A stretch of 64,000 bases of DNA from CAZNKU01 sp964573775 (GTDB lineage: Bacteria; Bacillota; Clostridia; Monoglobales; Firm-18): NCBI GenBank assembly GCA_964573775.1, contig CAZNKU010000003.1, positions 1 to 64,000 on the forward strand, read 5' to 3'. Below the pieces are notes generated by a model. The model made no database searches. It worked only from the letters and a program-made list of their open reading frames with translations, and was not told the origin of the DNA. The position numbers were made by a program, and so were the translations under genes. Numbering within the stretch: position 1 is the first letter of the stretch; every line of letters begins with the position of its first letter. Positions 1 to 7,934 of this stretch are shown one piece after another.

Positions 1-28
1 CAGTTAATATAATAATTAAATTACTTGC

Positions 29-54
29 GGTAGAACGACTTTTTCGACGGTCTG
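29..54. repeat. 26-bp repeat, inverted copy at 41681-41706
   Basis: The sequence matches, in reverse complement, positions 41681-41706. In both places it sits beside a terminator-like hairpin in non-coding DNA. Its AACGACTTTTTCGAC core can itself fold. It is probably a dispersed intergenic repeat. Confidence 0.7.
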
Positions 55-55
55 A

Positions 56-80
56 GGAAGACTTAAAAAGTCTTCCTTTT
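56..80 (+). terminator. rho-independent terminator of an upstream + strand gene
   Basis: A perfect 9-bp stem (GGAAGACTT / AAGTCTTCC) with an AAA loop is followed by four T on the + strand. The gene it serves would lie left of the window. It also sits at the 3' end of the AraC gene, but the minus side has no T run. Confidence 0.6.
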
Positions 81-81
81 C

Positions 82-864
82 CTATTTTAAATATTTTGAC
101 GGGTTATCTCCTGTAATTTTTTTAAACATTGAGCTGAAGTAATAAATATCCTTAAAGCCCGACTGAAAAGCCGCTTCGGAAACATTTACATAGCCTGAAA
201 CAAGCAAATCCTTAGCCTTATTGATACGCATATAAATTGCATACTGTGTAGCACTCATCCCCACAATTTCACGAAACACTTTTCTAAAATGCGATGGGCT
301 TAAACCTGCAATTTCTGCAAGCTCATCAACTGAAATGTTTTTAGTAAAATTATCGTTTATATATTTTTTGACATTTTCAATTTTCGCATAGTGCACAGGA
401 TTATATGCAACTGCCTCATTCTGCTCTGCAACATAGCACAAAATTTCCTGTATATACGCGTTACAAAGTGGACGGTAAAGCTTTGAACGGCTTTTTCTTG
501 CATTGTTTATCTTTTTAAACAGTTCTGCAATCTGACGGCTGACGTTATGTATAACAATAGGCTCATCCTTTACGATAAGCTCACTTCCCTCACCGTATTC
601 AATATCAAAGCTGATGGATATAAAGTGCCATGGTGAAAACTCGTCGGTAACACACTTTCTTGCAGTCCTTGGAGAAAACAAAATTAAGTCATTTTCCACA
701 ACCTTTAGCATATGTCCGCTGATGTCATATTCACCTATACCGCCAAGGTTAATAGCTATAATATAATGCTCACTTATAGCCGCATTAAAGGACCAACCCT
801 TCGTGGTTTTCCTTTCTATTGAATTGTATACATGAGTTACCGAAAAATCATATGAGTTCTGCAT
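82..864 (-). CDS. AraC-family transcriptional regulator
   Basis: About 260 aa. The N-terminal 150 residues look like an AraC-type cupin sensor domain. The C-terminal 100 carry two helix-turn-helix units of the AraC/XylS DNA-binding domain (SVDELAEIAGLSPSHFRKVF, then VSEAAFQSGFKDIYYFSSMFKK, ending in the usual TGxxPSKY). Start chosen at ATG 864 (MQNSYDF), preceded by GAAGAGGTAG; the longer frame would add a hydrophobic stretch translated from the promoter. It is divergent from the RraA-like / SDR / dehydrogenase genes and probably controls them in response to a sugar or sugar-acid-like effector. The effector is unknown. Confidence 0.9.
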   Translation of the reverse strand: MQNSYDFSVTHVYNSIERKTTKGWSFNAAISEHYIIAINLGGIGEYDISGHMLKVVENDLILFSPRTARKCVTDEFSPWHFISISFDIEYGEGSELIVKDEPIVIHNVSRQIAELFKKINNARKSRSKLYRPLCNAYIQEILCYVAEQNEAVAYNPVHYAKIENVKKYINDNFTKNISVDELAEIAGLSPSHFRKVFREIVGMSATQYAIYMRINKAKDLLVSGYVNVSEAAFQSGFKDIYYFSSMFKKITGDNPSKYLK

Positions 865-898
865 TTTTACTACCTCTTCAGCTAAAAAAGTTAAAATA

Positions 899-927
899 AT
901 TATATCACAATACAAAAGTATTGTAAA
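899..927 (-). promoter_or_regulatory. promoter of the AraC gene with a palindrome in the spacer
   Basis: On the minus strand, TTTACA (927-922) and TATAAT (904-899) are 17 bp apart. The spacer region contains the inverted repeat CAATAC-aaaa-GTATTG (908-923), a candidate operator for autoregulation. Confidence 0.6.
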
Positions 928-990
928 TATAAAAATAAGCAAAAAACACAAAAAAAAATCATTTCACAAAAATTTATTTGGAAATACCGC

Positions 991-1019
991 TTGATACGTC
1001 CCACATCAAATGATACAAT
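991..1019 (+). promoter_or_regulatory. promoter of the RraA-like operon
   Basis: TTGATA (991-996) and TACAAT (1014-1019) with a 17-bp spacer lie about 50 bp before the start codon, in the divergent gap shared with the AraC gene. Confidence 0.6.
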
Positions 1020-1068
1020 AACTTCAAAGGTATTTTAAATACAAAAAATGAAAGGAAGATTTTACATA

Positions 1069-1791
1069 ATGGCAGAAAAGAAGATGAAATTACAAAAAGT
1101 TTATGAATCTCGCGACGTGTCTAAGAGAGCTGAGCTCCCTATTTCCGAAAAGGAACTTTGCGACAGATATGAAAAGGTTACAACAGCTATGGTTAACGAT
1201 GTTTTGCGTGAAGACAACATCTTGTACCAGACACTTCCTAACAACATTCTTCCTCTAAGAGAAGAAATGAAGGTTGCAGGTATCGCTTTCACATTGAAGG
1301 GTTCTAAAAACCTTGATATCACAGACGAAATGGAACAGAGAGCACAGATGCTTGAAGCTATCGAGCCTGATTCTATCTGCGTTTGGGATACTTGCGGTGA
1401 CGAAGAATCTGCTCAGTGGGGCGAAATCATGACAATGGCCTCTATAAAAAGAGGTTGCCGTGGTGCTATCGTTGACGGCGGTATCCGTGATACAGACATG
1501 GTTCTTGCACAGAATTTCCCTGTATGGTGCAAATACCGTACATCTAACGGTATGATGGGTCGTTTCCGTATGATCGGCTGGCAGATGCCTATCGAAATCG
1601 GTGGAGTACATATTTTCCCGGGTGACATTCTTCTTGCTGATATCGACGGTGTTATCGTTGTTCCCCGTAAGCTTGCTTATGATGTTCTTGTTCGTGCTGA
1701 AGAAATCCGCGATAACGAAGTTGAAATCAAAGAAATGGTTAACAGCGGTATGAAACCAACTGAAGTTGTTGCAAACGGTGGTTATTTCTAA
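1069..1791 (+). CDS. RraA-like protein (HMG/CHA aldolase-type family)
   Basis: About 240 aa of the RraA / dimethylmenaquinone-methyltransferase-like fold. Visible family features include TTAMVNDVL near the N-terminus, the glycine-rich GAIVDGGIRDTDMV with the Gly-x-Arg-Asp active-site signature, and GDILLADIDGVIVVP. Some members are class II pyruvate aldolases acting on 4-hydroxy-4-methyl-2-oxoglutarate or related acids; others are RNase E regulators, which does not fit a Clostridium-like genome. Start at ATG 1069, because AAAGGAAG at 1051 is its ribosome site and lies inside the longer frame. First gene of a probable operon with the SDR. Substrate not identifiable. Confidence 0.85.
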   Translation: MAEKKMKLQKVYESRDVSKRAELPISEKELCDRYEKVTTAMVNDVLREDNILYQTLPNNILPLREEMKVAGIAFTLKGSKNLDITDEMEQRAQMLEAIEPDSICVWDTCGDEESAQWGEIMTMASIKRGCRGAIVDGGIRDTDMVLAQNFPVWCKYRTSNGMMGRFRMIGWQMPIEIGGVHIFPGDILLADIDGVIVVPRKLAYDVLVRAEEIRDNEVEIKEMVNSGMKPTEVVANGGYF

Positions 1792-1843
1792 AATATAGCC
1801 CCTTTACAAAATATATTTTAATTTATTAAGGAGGACAAATAAA

Positions 1844-2548
1844 ATGTTCGATTTTAACGGTAAAACAGTTGTAGTTACAGGTGCAAGCGGCGGTATGGGT
1901 ACTATCCTATGCGAAAGACTTGCTGCTAAAGGTGCAAACCTTGCTGTATGTTCAGTAGATAAAGAAGGTTTGGACAAATTGGTTGAAAACCTAAAGAAAT
2001 ATGATATCAAAGTTGTTGCTGACTTAGTTGACGTTACAAACGAAGACGAAGTTAAAGCATTTATGGACAAGGCTGCAGGTCTTGGTAAATTGGCTGGTCT
2101 TGCTAACCTTGCTGGTCTTTCAATCCCTGGTCAGATTCCTGAATTTGATGTAAATTCATACGACTTGATGATGGATGTTAACCTTAAGGGTGCATTCCTT
2201 ATGTCAAAGCATTTCGCTAACGTTGCTGACGAACAGGCTATTATTGTAAACATCGGTTCAATGGCTGCTATCAATGCTAACGGTAATGCTCCTCTATACT
2301 GCACAGCTAAAGCTGCAGTTAACATGTTCTCAAAAGCTATGCTACTTCAGGTTGGCAAAAAGAACATCCGTGTTTCTACAATCAACCCCGGCGGTGCTGA
2401 CACAGCTTTCTGGGGCACAAGAGCAGTTGATAAATCAAAGCTTATGCAGGCTGAAGACGTTGTTAACGTTATTGAATTCGTTCTATGCTCTGATCCTTGC
2501 ATTCAGATTCATGAAATATCATTTGAAAGCTTTGCACGTTTTAACTAA
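1844..2548 (+). CDS. short-chain dehydrogenase/reductase (SDR)
   Basis: 234 aa, classical SDR size. The TGASGGMG cofactor motif is at residues 11-18, a DVT motif near residue 64, NIGSMAA (catalytic Ser), and YCTAKAA with the catalytic Tyr-x-x-x-Lys. Classical SDRs oxidise or reduce hydroxyl/keto groups with NAD(P). Preceded by a strong AAGGAGGA site and 52 bp after the RraA-like gene, so co-transcription is likely. With the AraC regulator and the zinc dehydrogenase it suggests a polyol or sugar-acid pathway; the substrate is unknown. Confidence 0.9.
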   Translation: MFDFNGKTVVVTGASGGMGTILCERLAAKGANLAVCSVDKEGLDKLVENLKKYDIKVVADLVDVTNEDEVKAFMDKAAGLGKLAGLANLAGLSIPGQIPEFDVNSYDLMMDVNLKGAFLMSKHFANVADEQAIIVNIGSMAAINANGNAPLYCTAKAAVNMFSKAMLLQVGKKNIRVSTINPGGADTAFWGTRAVDKSKLMQAEDVVNVIEFVLCSDPCIQIHEISFESFARFN

Positions 2549-2827
2549 TTAAAAGGTGGATGTAAAAAAAGCGCTGACCGCAAAAAGGGAGTAATAATGT
2601 TCACGCACCCAAGGCTCCACTGTGTAAGGGGAGCTGTCACGAAGTGACTGAGGGGTTGTTAATTTATGTAGAAAATCCTGACGGATTTCCCTTTTAATTA
2701 TTCTTTTTGCTTCGGACAAACTTCACCTCTCGGCGTATACACATACGCCTTCGGGTAACCCTACGGTTCAGTTTGTCCATTCTGCATCTTTTTTTCCTAT
2801 CCACAAATACAAAAAGGAGATAAAAAA
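2549..2827. repeat. intergenic stretch with dispersed palindromic repeats
   Basis: No gene. It holds a GGGGAGCTGTCACGAAGTGA-type palindrome (around 2628-2660), a type I recall as common in gut Firmicutes. A second element at 2714-2778 has complementary ends (GGACAAAC ... GTTTGTCC) and an internal hairpin (GCGTAT/ATACGC). The same element recurs in diverged form at 3964-4033. Confidence 0.6.
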
Positions 2828-3853
2828 ATGAAGGCAGCTCTATTAAAATCATGGGAGAACATGGAAATATGCGATATGCCGAAGCCTGTTCTTGAAAAAG
2901 ACGAAGTTTTAATTAAAATGATTTACGCAGGTGTTTGTGGTTCTGATATCACTGTTTACTCAGGTAACCATCCTACAGCTACAGCTCCTTGTATCGTAGG
3001 TCATGAAATTCTTGGTATAGTTGAAGAAATCAATTCAGATTTCCCAACAGACATTAAGGTTGGCGACAGAGTTACTGTAAACCCACTTATCGGTTGCGGT
3101 CACTGTGAACCTTGCAGAAAAGGTATCCACGTTTGTAAGTCACTTAAACTTCTTGGTATCCACGAAAACGGCGGTTACGCTGAATACACAAAGGCTGACA
3201 TCAGAAAGGTTGTTAAAATCAACGAAGGTATTTCTGATAAAATTGCTGCACTTGCAGAACCTTTCGCAGTTGGTTACCACGTAACAATGCGTGCAGGCGT
3301 TAAAATGGGTGACAGCGTTCTTATCATCGGTGCAGGTCCTATCGGTATGGTTCTTGCTCTTTCTGCTAAAGCAGCAGGTGCTGATAAGATTATCATTTCC
3401 GAACCTGCAGAAACAAGACGTTCAGTTGCTGACGAATTTGGTTTTGAAACAATCAACCCAATGGATTATGATGACGTTATGACAAAAATCAACGAGCTTA
3501 CAGACGGTAACGGCTTTGATGTTGTATACGAAGTTTCAGGCTCTAAGGCTGGCGTTCTTCTTACAACAAAAGCTTGTAAAATCCGTGGTACAATCATCTC
3601 TATGGGTCTTTCAGGTCTTGAATATCCATTCCCAATCGGTCAGATTTCATTTAAGGAACAGACTTTGGTTGGTTCACGTACCTATTCTGAACCTAACTTC
3701 ATTGGTGGTGTAAGAATGCTTGAAAAACTTGACAAGGAATATGACCTTAGCAAGCTAATCAGTGATGAACTTACTATCGACCAGGCTCAGGAAGCTATTG
3801 ATATGATGATTAACAAGACTAATAATGGTAAAATCCTTATCAAATGCAACTAA
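2828..3853 (+). CDS. zinc-dependent medium-chain dehydrogenase (sorbitol/threonine/sugar-acid type)
   Basis: 341 aa, full MDR length. The catalytic zinc region shows AGVCGSD and GHEILG. The structural zinc lobe has four cysteines (GCGHCEPCRKGIHVC). The Rossmann fold begins at VLIIGAGPIGM near residue 170. Members oxidise polyols, L-threonine, L-idonate, galactonate and similar substrates with NAD. It follows the SDR gene after a repeat-filled gap and has its own AAAGGAGA site. Substrate is inferred only from context (AraC regulator, RraA-like aldolase, SDR). Confidence 0.9.
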   Translation: MKAALLKSWENMEICDMPKPVLEKDEVLIKMIYAGVCGSDITVYSGNHPTATAPCIVGHEILGIVEEINSDFPTDIKVGDRVTVNPLIGCGHCEPCRKGIHVCKSLKLLGIHENGGYAEYTKADIRKVVKINEGISDKIAALAEPFAVGYHVTMRAGVKMGDSVLIIGAGPIGMVLALSAKAAGADKIIISEPAETRRSVADEFGFETINPMDYDDVMTKINELTDGNGFDVVYEVSGSKAGVLLTTKACKIRGTIISMGLSGLEYPFPIGQISFKEQTLVGSRTYSEPNFIGGVRMLEKLDKEYDLSKLISDELTIDQAQEAIDMMINKTNNGKILIKCN

Positions 3854-3860
3854 AAAACTT

Positions 3861-3950
3861 GTGCTTTTGGCGATGACCGTTCAAAAGCGATTTATAGCAT
3901 AATAAATGTTATATAAAGTAGAAATCCGTATGATTACATACGGATTTCTT
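3861..3950. repeat. 90-bp direct repeat, copy 1, with terminator hairpin
   Basis: Nearly identical to 4063-4152, with about two differences. Each copy ends in a hairpin (AAATCCGTATG / CATACGGATTT) and a T run, so copy 1 can terminate the zinc dehydrogenase transcript. Confidence 0.8.
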
Positions 3951-3963
3951 TTTTGCTTTTGAA

Positions 3964-4033
3964 CTATAAACAAACTTCACCCTCGACATACCTTTGTATG
4001 CCTTCGGGTAACCCTTCGGTTCAGTTTGTTTAT
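3964..4033. repeat. palindromic element with ATAAACAAAC inverted ends
   Basis: Ends ATAAACAAAC and GTTTGTTTAT are complementary. The inside resembles 2714-2778 (CTTCACC ... GCCTTCGGGTAACCC ... GGTTCAG) but the central hairpin differs. It lies between the two 90-bp repeats. Confidence 0.6.
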
Positions 4034-4062
4034 TCCTCATCCAAAACCCCTGCGTTTTGGAT

Positions 4063-4152
4063 GTGCTTTTGGCGATGACCGTTCAAAAGCGATTTATAGT
4101 ATAATAAATGTTATATAAAGTAGAAATCTGTATGATTACATACGGATTTCTT
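4063..4152. repeat. 90-bp direct repeat, copy 2
   Basis: Second copy of 3861-3950. Its hairpin (4123-4150) lies against the 3' end of the minus-strand DUF1653 gene and probably terminates it. Confidence 0.8.
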
Positions 4153-4355
4153 TATTCTACAAACTCAAATCTTCTTACCTTTTTTCCGTCAACCTCTACT
4201 TCTTCCTCCCACATATATGCAGGACGTACCCAAACCTTTTGTTCTCCATAAAGTGCACGGTATACAATCATTTCTTCCAATGTTTCGCTGTGTAATGCAA
4301 CATCTATAAGTTCATATTCATTACCCTTGTAATGTCTGTAAATTCCTTTTTTCAT
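4152..4355 (-). CDS. DUF1653 family small protein
   Basis: 67 aa. The whole chain matches the DUF1653 pattern: GIYRHYKGNEYELI near the start, ETLEEMIVYRALYG in the middle and WVRPAYMWEEEV near the end. The family is widespread, cytoplasmic and of unknown function. Preceded by AAGGAAGGGG on the minus strand. It stands alone; its end touches the second 90-bp repeat, whose hairpin can terminate it. Confidence 0.85.
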   Translation of the reverse strand: MKKGIYRHYKGNEYELIDVALHSETLEEMIVYRALYGEQKVWVRPAYMWEEEVEVDGKKVRRFEFVE

Positions 4356-4422
4356 AATATCAACCCCTTCCTTTACATTATAACATATTTATGCCAATAA
4401 TAAAAGATATTGTATTTTATCA

Positions 4423-4451
4423 TTGACTTTTTAAGTTCATAATGATATAGT
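4423..4451 (+). promoter_or_regulatory. promoter of the YgjV-like gene
   Basis: TTGACT (4423-4428), 17-bp spacer, TATAGT (4446-4451), then an AAAAAAGGAG site before the start codon. Confidence 0.65.
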
Positions 4452-4486
4452 TGTCTAAAATGATTATTTAAAAAAGGAGTCGAATT

Positions 4487-4987
4487 ATGTTTATAGCAGG
4501 TCAAATTGCGGGCATTTTCAATACAATATTCGCTATACTTTCACTGCAGTGCAAAAGTATGAAGCGTTTACTTATATTGCAGATTATTTCAAACGGATTG
4601 CTTATGCTTAATTTCGCCTTACTGGATGCATGGTCATTAATTGGTATAATAGCAGCGGTACAAACAGTAATTACCTTCGTATTCAAAGTAAAAAAATTGA
4701 AAATACCGTCTTTTGTTATAGTTTTGTATATAGCTTCCTTTATAACAAGTACAATATACATATATGAAGAATTTTTAGACATTCTGCCGGGTATAGCTGC
4801 TATGATATACACATTAAGTATTGTACAGAAAAAATCTTCAGACTGCAGAATACTCACAATTTTCATTGCAATTTTATGTATTATATTTGACATAGGTTCA
4901 GGAATATGGATAAAAGTAATACCACATACATTCTTGCTTTGCTGTACGATAGTTGGAATAATGAGGTTAGACACAAAAAAACGTTAA
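4487..4987 (+). CDS. YgjV-family inner-membrane protein
   Basis: 166 aa with about five hydrophobic segments. The N-terminal half (QIAGIFNTIFAILSLQCKS, then QIISNGLLMLNFALLDAWSL) follows the YgjV/Imp-YgjV pattern of small membrane proteins of unknown function. Own promoter and ribosome site. A loose inverted repeat with a T run just after the stop (about 4992-5049) may terminate it. Confidence 0.75.
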   Translation: MFIAGQIAGIFNTIFAILSLQCKSMKRLLILQIISNGLLMLNFALLDAWSLIGIIAAVQTVITFVFKVKKLKIPSFVIVLYIASFITSTIYIYEEFLDILPGIAAMIYTLSIVQKKSSDCRILTIFIAILCIIFDIGSGIWIKVIPHTFLLCCTIVGIMRLDTKKR

Positions 4988-5057
4988 AAAACAAGGACTG
5001 GCAAAAGCGACTTCTCACTATGTGAACGCCGCTGATGTCGGTCCTTTTTAAATTTAT

Positions 5058-5582
5058 TTACTTACTAAAAACAAAGCTTGCCTTTGTGTCGTCCATTATA
5101 TCAGGTTGCACCTGAATTTCCAAATCATTCCATTCACTTGATATTTCAACCGCATAATAGCCTATTAACTTTTTGCCCGGTGCAATTGTTCCATCAAGTG
5201 TGGTCGAACCGTCTTCAAATGCCATCATACCGGAAAGTGAATAATCACATGCAACATCATTATTGTATGCCTCAAACATTAATAATGAACTGATGTTTTG
5301 ATCTTCATCAGAAACATTTTCAATTTCAAATTTTACACCAACAAAGACATTTCCGTCTGCCGCCTCAAAAAATTCAACACCGTCAGACTCCTGCAAATCG
5401 GTTGCAGTAATTTTCAAATTATCAAATACTGCAGTTTCATTAAGTCCAAATGTTGTATCTTGTGTTGTAGTAACTTCACCGTTTGAATCCGTTACTTCCT
5501 TTTCCACACCTTCATCACATGCTGTTATACATAAAGCCAGCACAACAATCAGCCCCAAAACCAACATTCTTTTAATTTTCAT
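5058..5582 (-). CDS. lipoprotein with DUF4352-like domain
   Basis: 174 aa. A lipoprotein signal peptide ends in LCITAC, placing the lipidated Cys near residue 22. An acidic Thr-rich linker follows, then a beta-rich domain (NLKITATDLQ, VGVKFEIENVSDEDQNIS, GTIAPGKKLIGYYAVE) typical of DUF4352 immunoglobulin-like lipoproteins. It should sit on the outer face of the membrane; function unknown. The gene is divergent from a small XRE regulator and its promoter is framed by two identical-type operators, so it is probably that regulator's target. Confidence 0.85.
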   Translation of the reverse strand: MKIKRMLVLGLIVVLALCITACDEGVEKEVTDSNGEVTTTQDTTFGLNETAVFDNLKITATDLQESDGVEFFEAADGNVFVGVKFEIENVSDEDQNISSLLMFEAYNNDVACDYSLSGMMAFEDGSTTLDGTIAPGKKLIGYYAVEISSEWNDLEIQVQPDIMDDTKASFVFSK

Positions 5583-5600
5583 GATATTTTCCTCCTTTTT

Positions 5601-5616
5601 ATAACCTAACGGTTAT
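5601..5616. promoter_or_regulatory. operator 1: ATAACC-N4-GGTTAT
   Basis: Palindrome ATAACCTAACGGTTAT. For the minus-strand lipoprotein promoter it lies just downstream of the expected transcription start, a position suited to repression. It shares its sequence with operator 2. Confidence 0.75.
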
Positions 5617-5626
5617 AATTTAGTAT

Positions 5627-5656
5627 ATTATAGCATATTATTTGGTACAATGTCAA
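5627..5656 (-). promoter_or_regulatory. promoter of the lipoprotein gene
   Basis: On the minus strand, TTGACA (5656-5651), an 18-bp spacer and TATAAT (5632-5627) form a consensus sigma-A promoter flanked by the two operators. Confidence 0.75.
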
Positions 5657-5671
5657 TAACCAAACGGTTAT
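5656..5671. promoter_or_regulatory. operator 2: ATAACC-N4-GGTTAT
   Basis: Palindrome ATAACCAAACGGTTAT abuts the -35 box of the lipoprotein promoter and lies 25 bp before the XRE gene. It could serve both autoregulation and control of the lipoprotein gene. Confidence 0.75.
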
Positions 5672-5695
5672 CAAAAAATATTAGAGGGTGTTTTC

Positions 5696-5902
5696 GTGAA
5701 TTATTATCCACGTATACGAGATTTAAGAGAGGACAATGACCTTACCCAATCAGATGTTGCCAGTATGCTTTCAATGAAACAATCACAATATTGCAGATAC
5801 GAAAAAGGTTACAGGGATATTCCTACAGATATTCTGATAAAACTGGCTGACTTTTATAAAACCTCTACAGATTATATTCTTGGCAGAACAAATGTAAAAT
5901 AA
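5696..5902 (+). CDS. small XRE-family HTH regulator
   Basis: 68 aa, almost entirely one HTH_3 domain: IRDLREDNDLTQSDVASML, then the recognition helix region MKQSQYCRYEKGYRDIP, then ILIKLADFYKTSTDYILGR. Starts with GTG at 5696 behind TTAGAGGG. It is a DNA-binding repressor-type protein without a sensor domain. Two matched palindromes in the divergent gap with the lipoprotein gene are its most likely sites. Confidence 0.9.
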   Translation: MNYYPRIRDLREDNDLTQSDVASMLSMKQSQYCRYEKGYRDIPTDILIKLADFYKTSTDYILGRTNVK

Positions 5903-5946
5903 ACCATTTACCTTTGTTGACAATAATCAGTAAAAACATTATAATA

Positions 5947-5982
5947 AAAATTGCAGTGATATTAATGCTCTGCAATTTTTTT
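5947..5982 (+). terminator. terminator after the XRE gene
   Basis: Stem AAAATTGCAG / CTGCAATTTT with a run of seven T. Confidence 0.75.
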
Positions 5983-5999
5983 ATGAAAGGTGATGTAAG

Positions 6000-7169
6000 A
6001 TGTTAGATTTCACATATAACACACCTACCAAGGTGTATTTTGGAAAAGGAAAACACAAAGAAGTCGGAAATATAATTAAAGAATACGGCTTCGACACAAT
6101 TATGATGCAATACGGTAAAAGCAGTATAAAGGCAAATGGTCTTTATGATGATGTTATGTCATCACTTAACGAAAATGGTATAAAAGTAATTGAAATGGGT
6201 GGTGTAGAACCTAACCCTAAACACACATTTGTTCGTGAAGCCGTAAAGGTTGCAAAAGAAAACAATGTTCAGATGATACTTGCTGTTGGCGGTGGCAGCG
6301 TTATAGATTCCTGTAAATATACCGCACTTTCCGTTGCAAATAACTGTGACGTATGGGATATTGCAACAGGCAAGGCTAAGGCTACAAAGACTATACCCGT
6401 AGGTTGTATTCTTACAATTTCTGCGGCAGGCAGCGAAATGAGTAAATCTGCCGTTATTACAAATATGGAAGAAAATCAGAAAAGAGGCTATGCGCCTGAA
6501 ATTAACAGATGTATTTTTGCAATAGAAAATCCCGAGCTTACATATACAGTAAGCAAATATCAGACAGCCTGCGGTGTAGTTGATACTATGATGCATACCA
6601 TGGAAAGATACTTTACAGTTGGCGAGCCTACCGACCTTACAGACAGAATATCCGAAAGTATCATAAAGGCTGTTAAGGACGCAGGTACGGTTGCAATAGA
6701 AAAGCCTGATGATTATGAAGCCCGTGCCACAATAATGTGGGGCTCCTCCCTTTCTCATAACGGTCTTACAAACTGTGGCAGAAACCTATACCTTGCTGTA
6801 CACCAGCTTGAACACGCACTTAGTGGAGAATATGACCATATTGCCCACGGTGCAGGCCTTGCAGTTTTGTACCCTGTATGGTGCAGATATGTTTACAGGG
6901 AAAATACTTCACGTTTTGCACAACTTGCACGCCGTGTATGGGATGTTGTTGAAGCCGATGACGAAAAGGCTGCTTTAATGGGTATTGAGGCTATGGAAGA
7001 ATACTTCAAATCTATCGGTATGCCTTCAAAATTAGGCGAATTTGGCATAACAGAAGATTGTATAGACAGACTTGCAGACCTTTGCACATTTGGCAAGACA
7101 CGTACAATAAACGGCTATATCGAGCTTGATTATGACAAAGTAAAAGAAATATTCAAATTAGCTTTTTAA
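6000..7169 (+). CDS. iron-containing alcohol dehydrogenase (butanol-dehydrogenase type)
   Basis: 389 aa, full length for group III Fe-ADHs of the BdhA/YugJ type. VGGGSVIDSCK (cofactor loop) is near residue 96, and the metal-binding histidines appear in DTMMHTMERYF, HQLEHALSG and AHGAGLAVLYP. The enzyme reduces aldehydes to alcohols with NAD(P)H, for example butyraldehyde or acetaldehyde in fermentation. Own AAAGGTGATG site after the preceding terminator; no partner genes adjacent. Substrate cannot be told from sequence. Confidence 0.92.
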   Translation: MLDFTYNTPTKVYFGKGKHKEVGNIIKEYGFDTIMMQYGKSSIKANGLYDDVMSSLNENGIKVIEMGGVEPNPKHTFVREAVKVAKENNVQMILAVGGGSVIDSCKYTALSVANNCDVWDIATGKAKATKTIPVGCILTISAAGSEMSKSAVITNMEENQKRGYAPEINRCIFAIENPELTYTVSKYQTACGVVDTMMHTMERYFTVGEPTDLTDRISESIIKAVKDAGTVAIEKPDDYEARATIMWGSSLSHNGLTNCGRNLYLAVHQLEHALSGEYDHIAHGAGLAVLYPVWCRYVYRENTSRFAQLARRVWDVVEADDEKAALMGIEAMEEYFKSIGMPSKLGEFGITEDCIDRLADLCTFGKTRTINGYIELDYDKVKEIFKLAF

Positions 7170-7934
7170 CAACAAGATCCGAATGGTTGTGTCAGGTACT
7201 GTTAAGGACAGTTTTTTAAAATAACGAAAAAGAATATTTATGTACTTTTGGAGTCAAAAGTACCAAAAACGCGAGGGTTTCGATTCCCTCGCGCTCCTAA
7301 ACGACAAGGGCTCTGCCCTTGACCCGTTCCGGGGGTTTCTTTATTTTATAAATTAATACTTTGTTCTTTCTGTCAAATCCAAAAAACTACAGGTCGGGGC
7401 TATACGAAAACTTATTTCGCTAGCCCCTAAAATCATTGTCCTGCAGCGGAAATTGATAACAATGATTTTTCCTTTGTTTTTGGATTTTCTGTTTGTGTTT
7501 TTTCTGTGACACAAAGTATCACTCAAGCAAGAACGCCGTAGAGTGAGGGATTGCAAATCGTTTCGAGGTTTTGAAAAAATTGGCGTAAAATTGCGCATAT
7601 CATTTCCCTCTGCTGCGGATGAGTCCAAATCTTTGATTTGGCTAACGAATCCCATGCAAAGGATGTCCAAGAAAACGAGCATTTGCGAAGTTTGATTGGA
7701 AACAGCCGACTGTTGATGCGTAATTTTAGGAGTCAGTGCGATAAGTTCGCATATGACGACGGCGACAATTTTAAGAAACTGACGAATTACGAGTTGCTGA
7801 CCGAACGTCCCGGCGCCGATTTTTTGCTTACTTTTTGTCGGGGCAAAAAGTAAGTCCCACGCGGATAGCGTAAAAATTAAAAAGGATAGTTAAAACTATC
7901 CTTAAGGGTACTTCTCATAATTATTCGGATTTTT
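7170..7934. repeat. 765-bp non-coding region with a mosaic repeat (blocks X-Y-Z)
   Basis: No credible gene. The left part has palindromes (GCGAGGG...CCCTCGCGC; AAGGGCT...GCCCTTG). Then come three blocks that recur elsewhere: X 7534-7615, Y 7616-7707, Z 7762-7831. The same blocks appear at 53868-54162 in the order X-Z-Y, and Y alone, inverted, at 23368-23459. No long terminal repeats or transposase are visible. Confidence 0.75.
7882..7903 (-). terminator. terminator of the hemolysin-III gene
   Basis: Stem AAGGATAGTT / AACTATCCTT followed on the minus strand by TTTAATTTTT. Confidence 0.7.

Noticed and set aside
7353..7853. Small frames of 71-109 aa inside the mosaic repeat
   Set aside because: The frames are not kept between the repeat copies, because block order and small indels break them.
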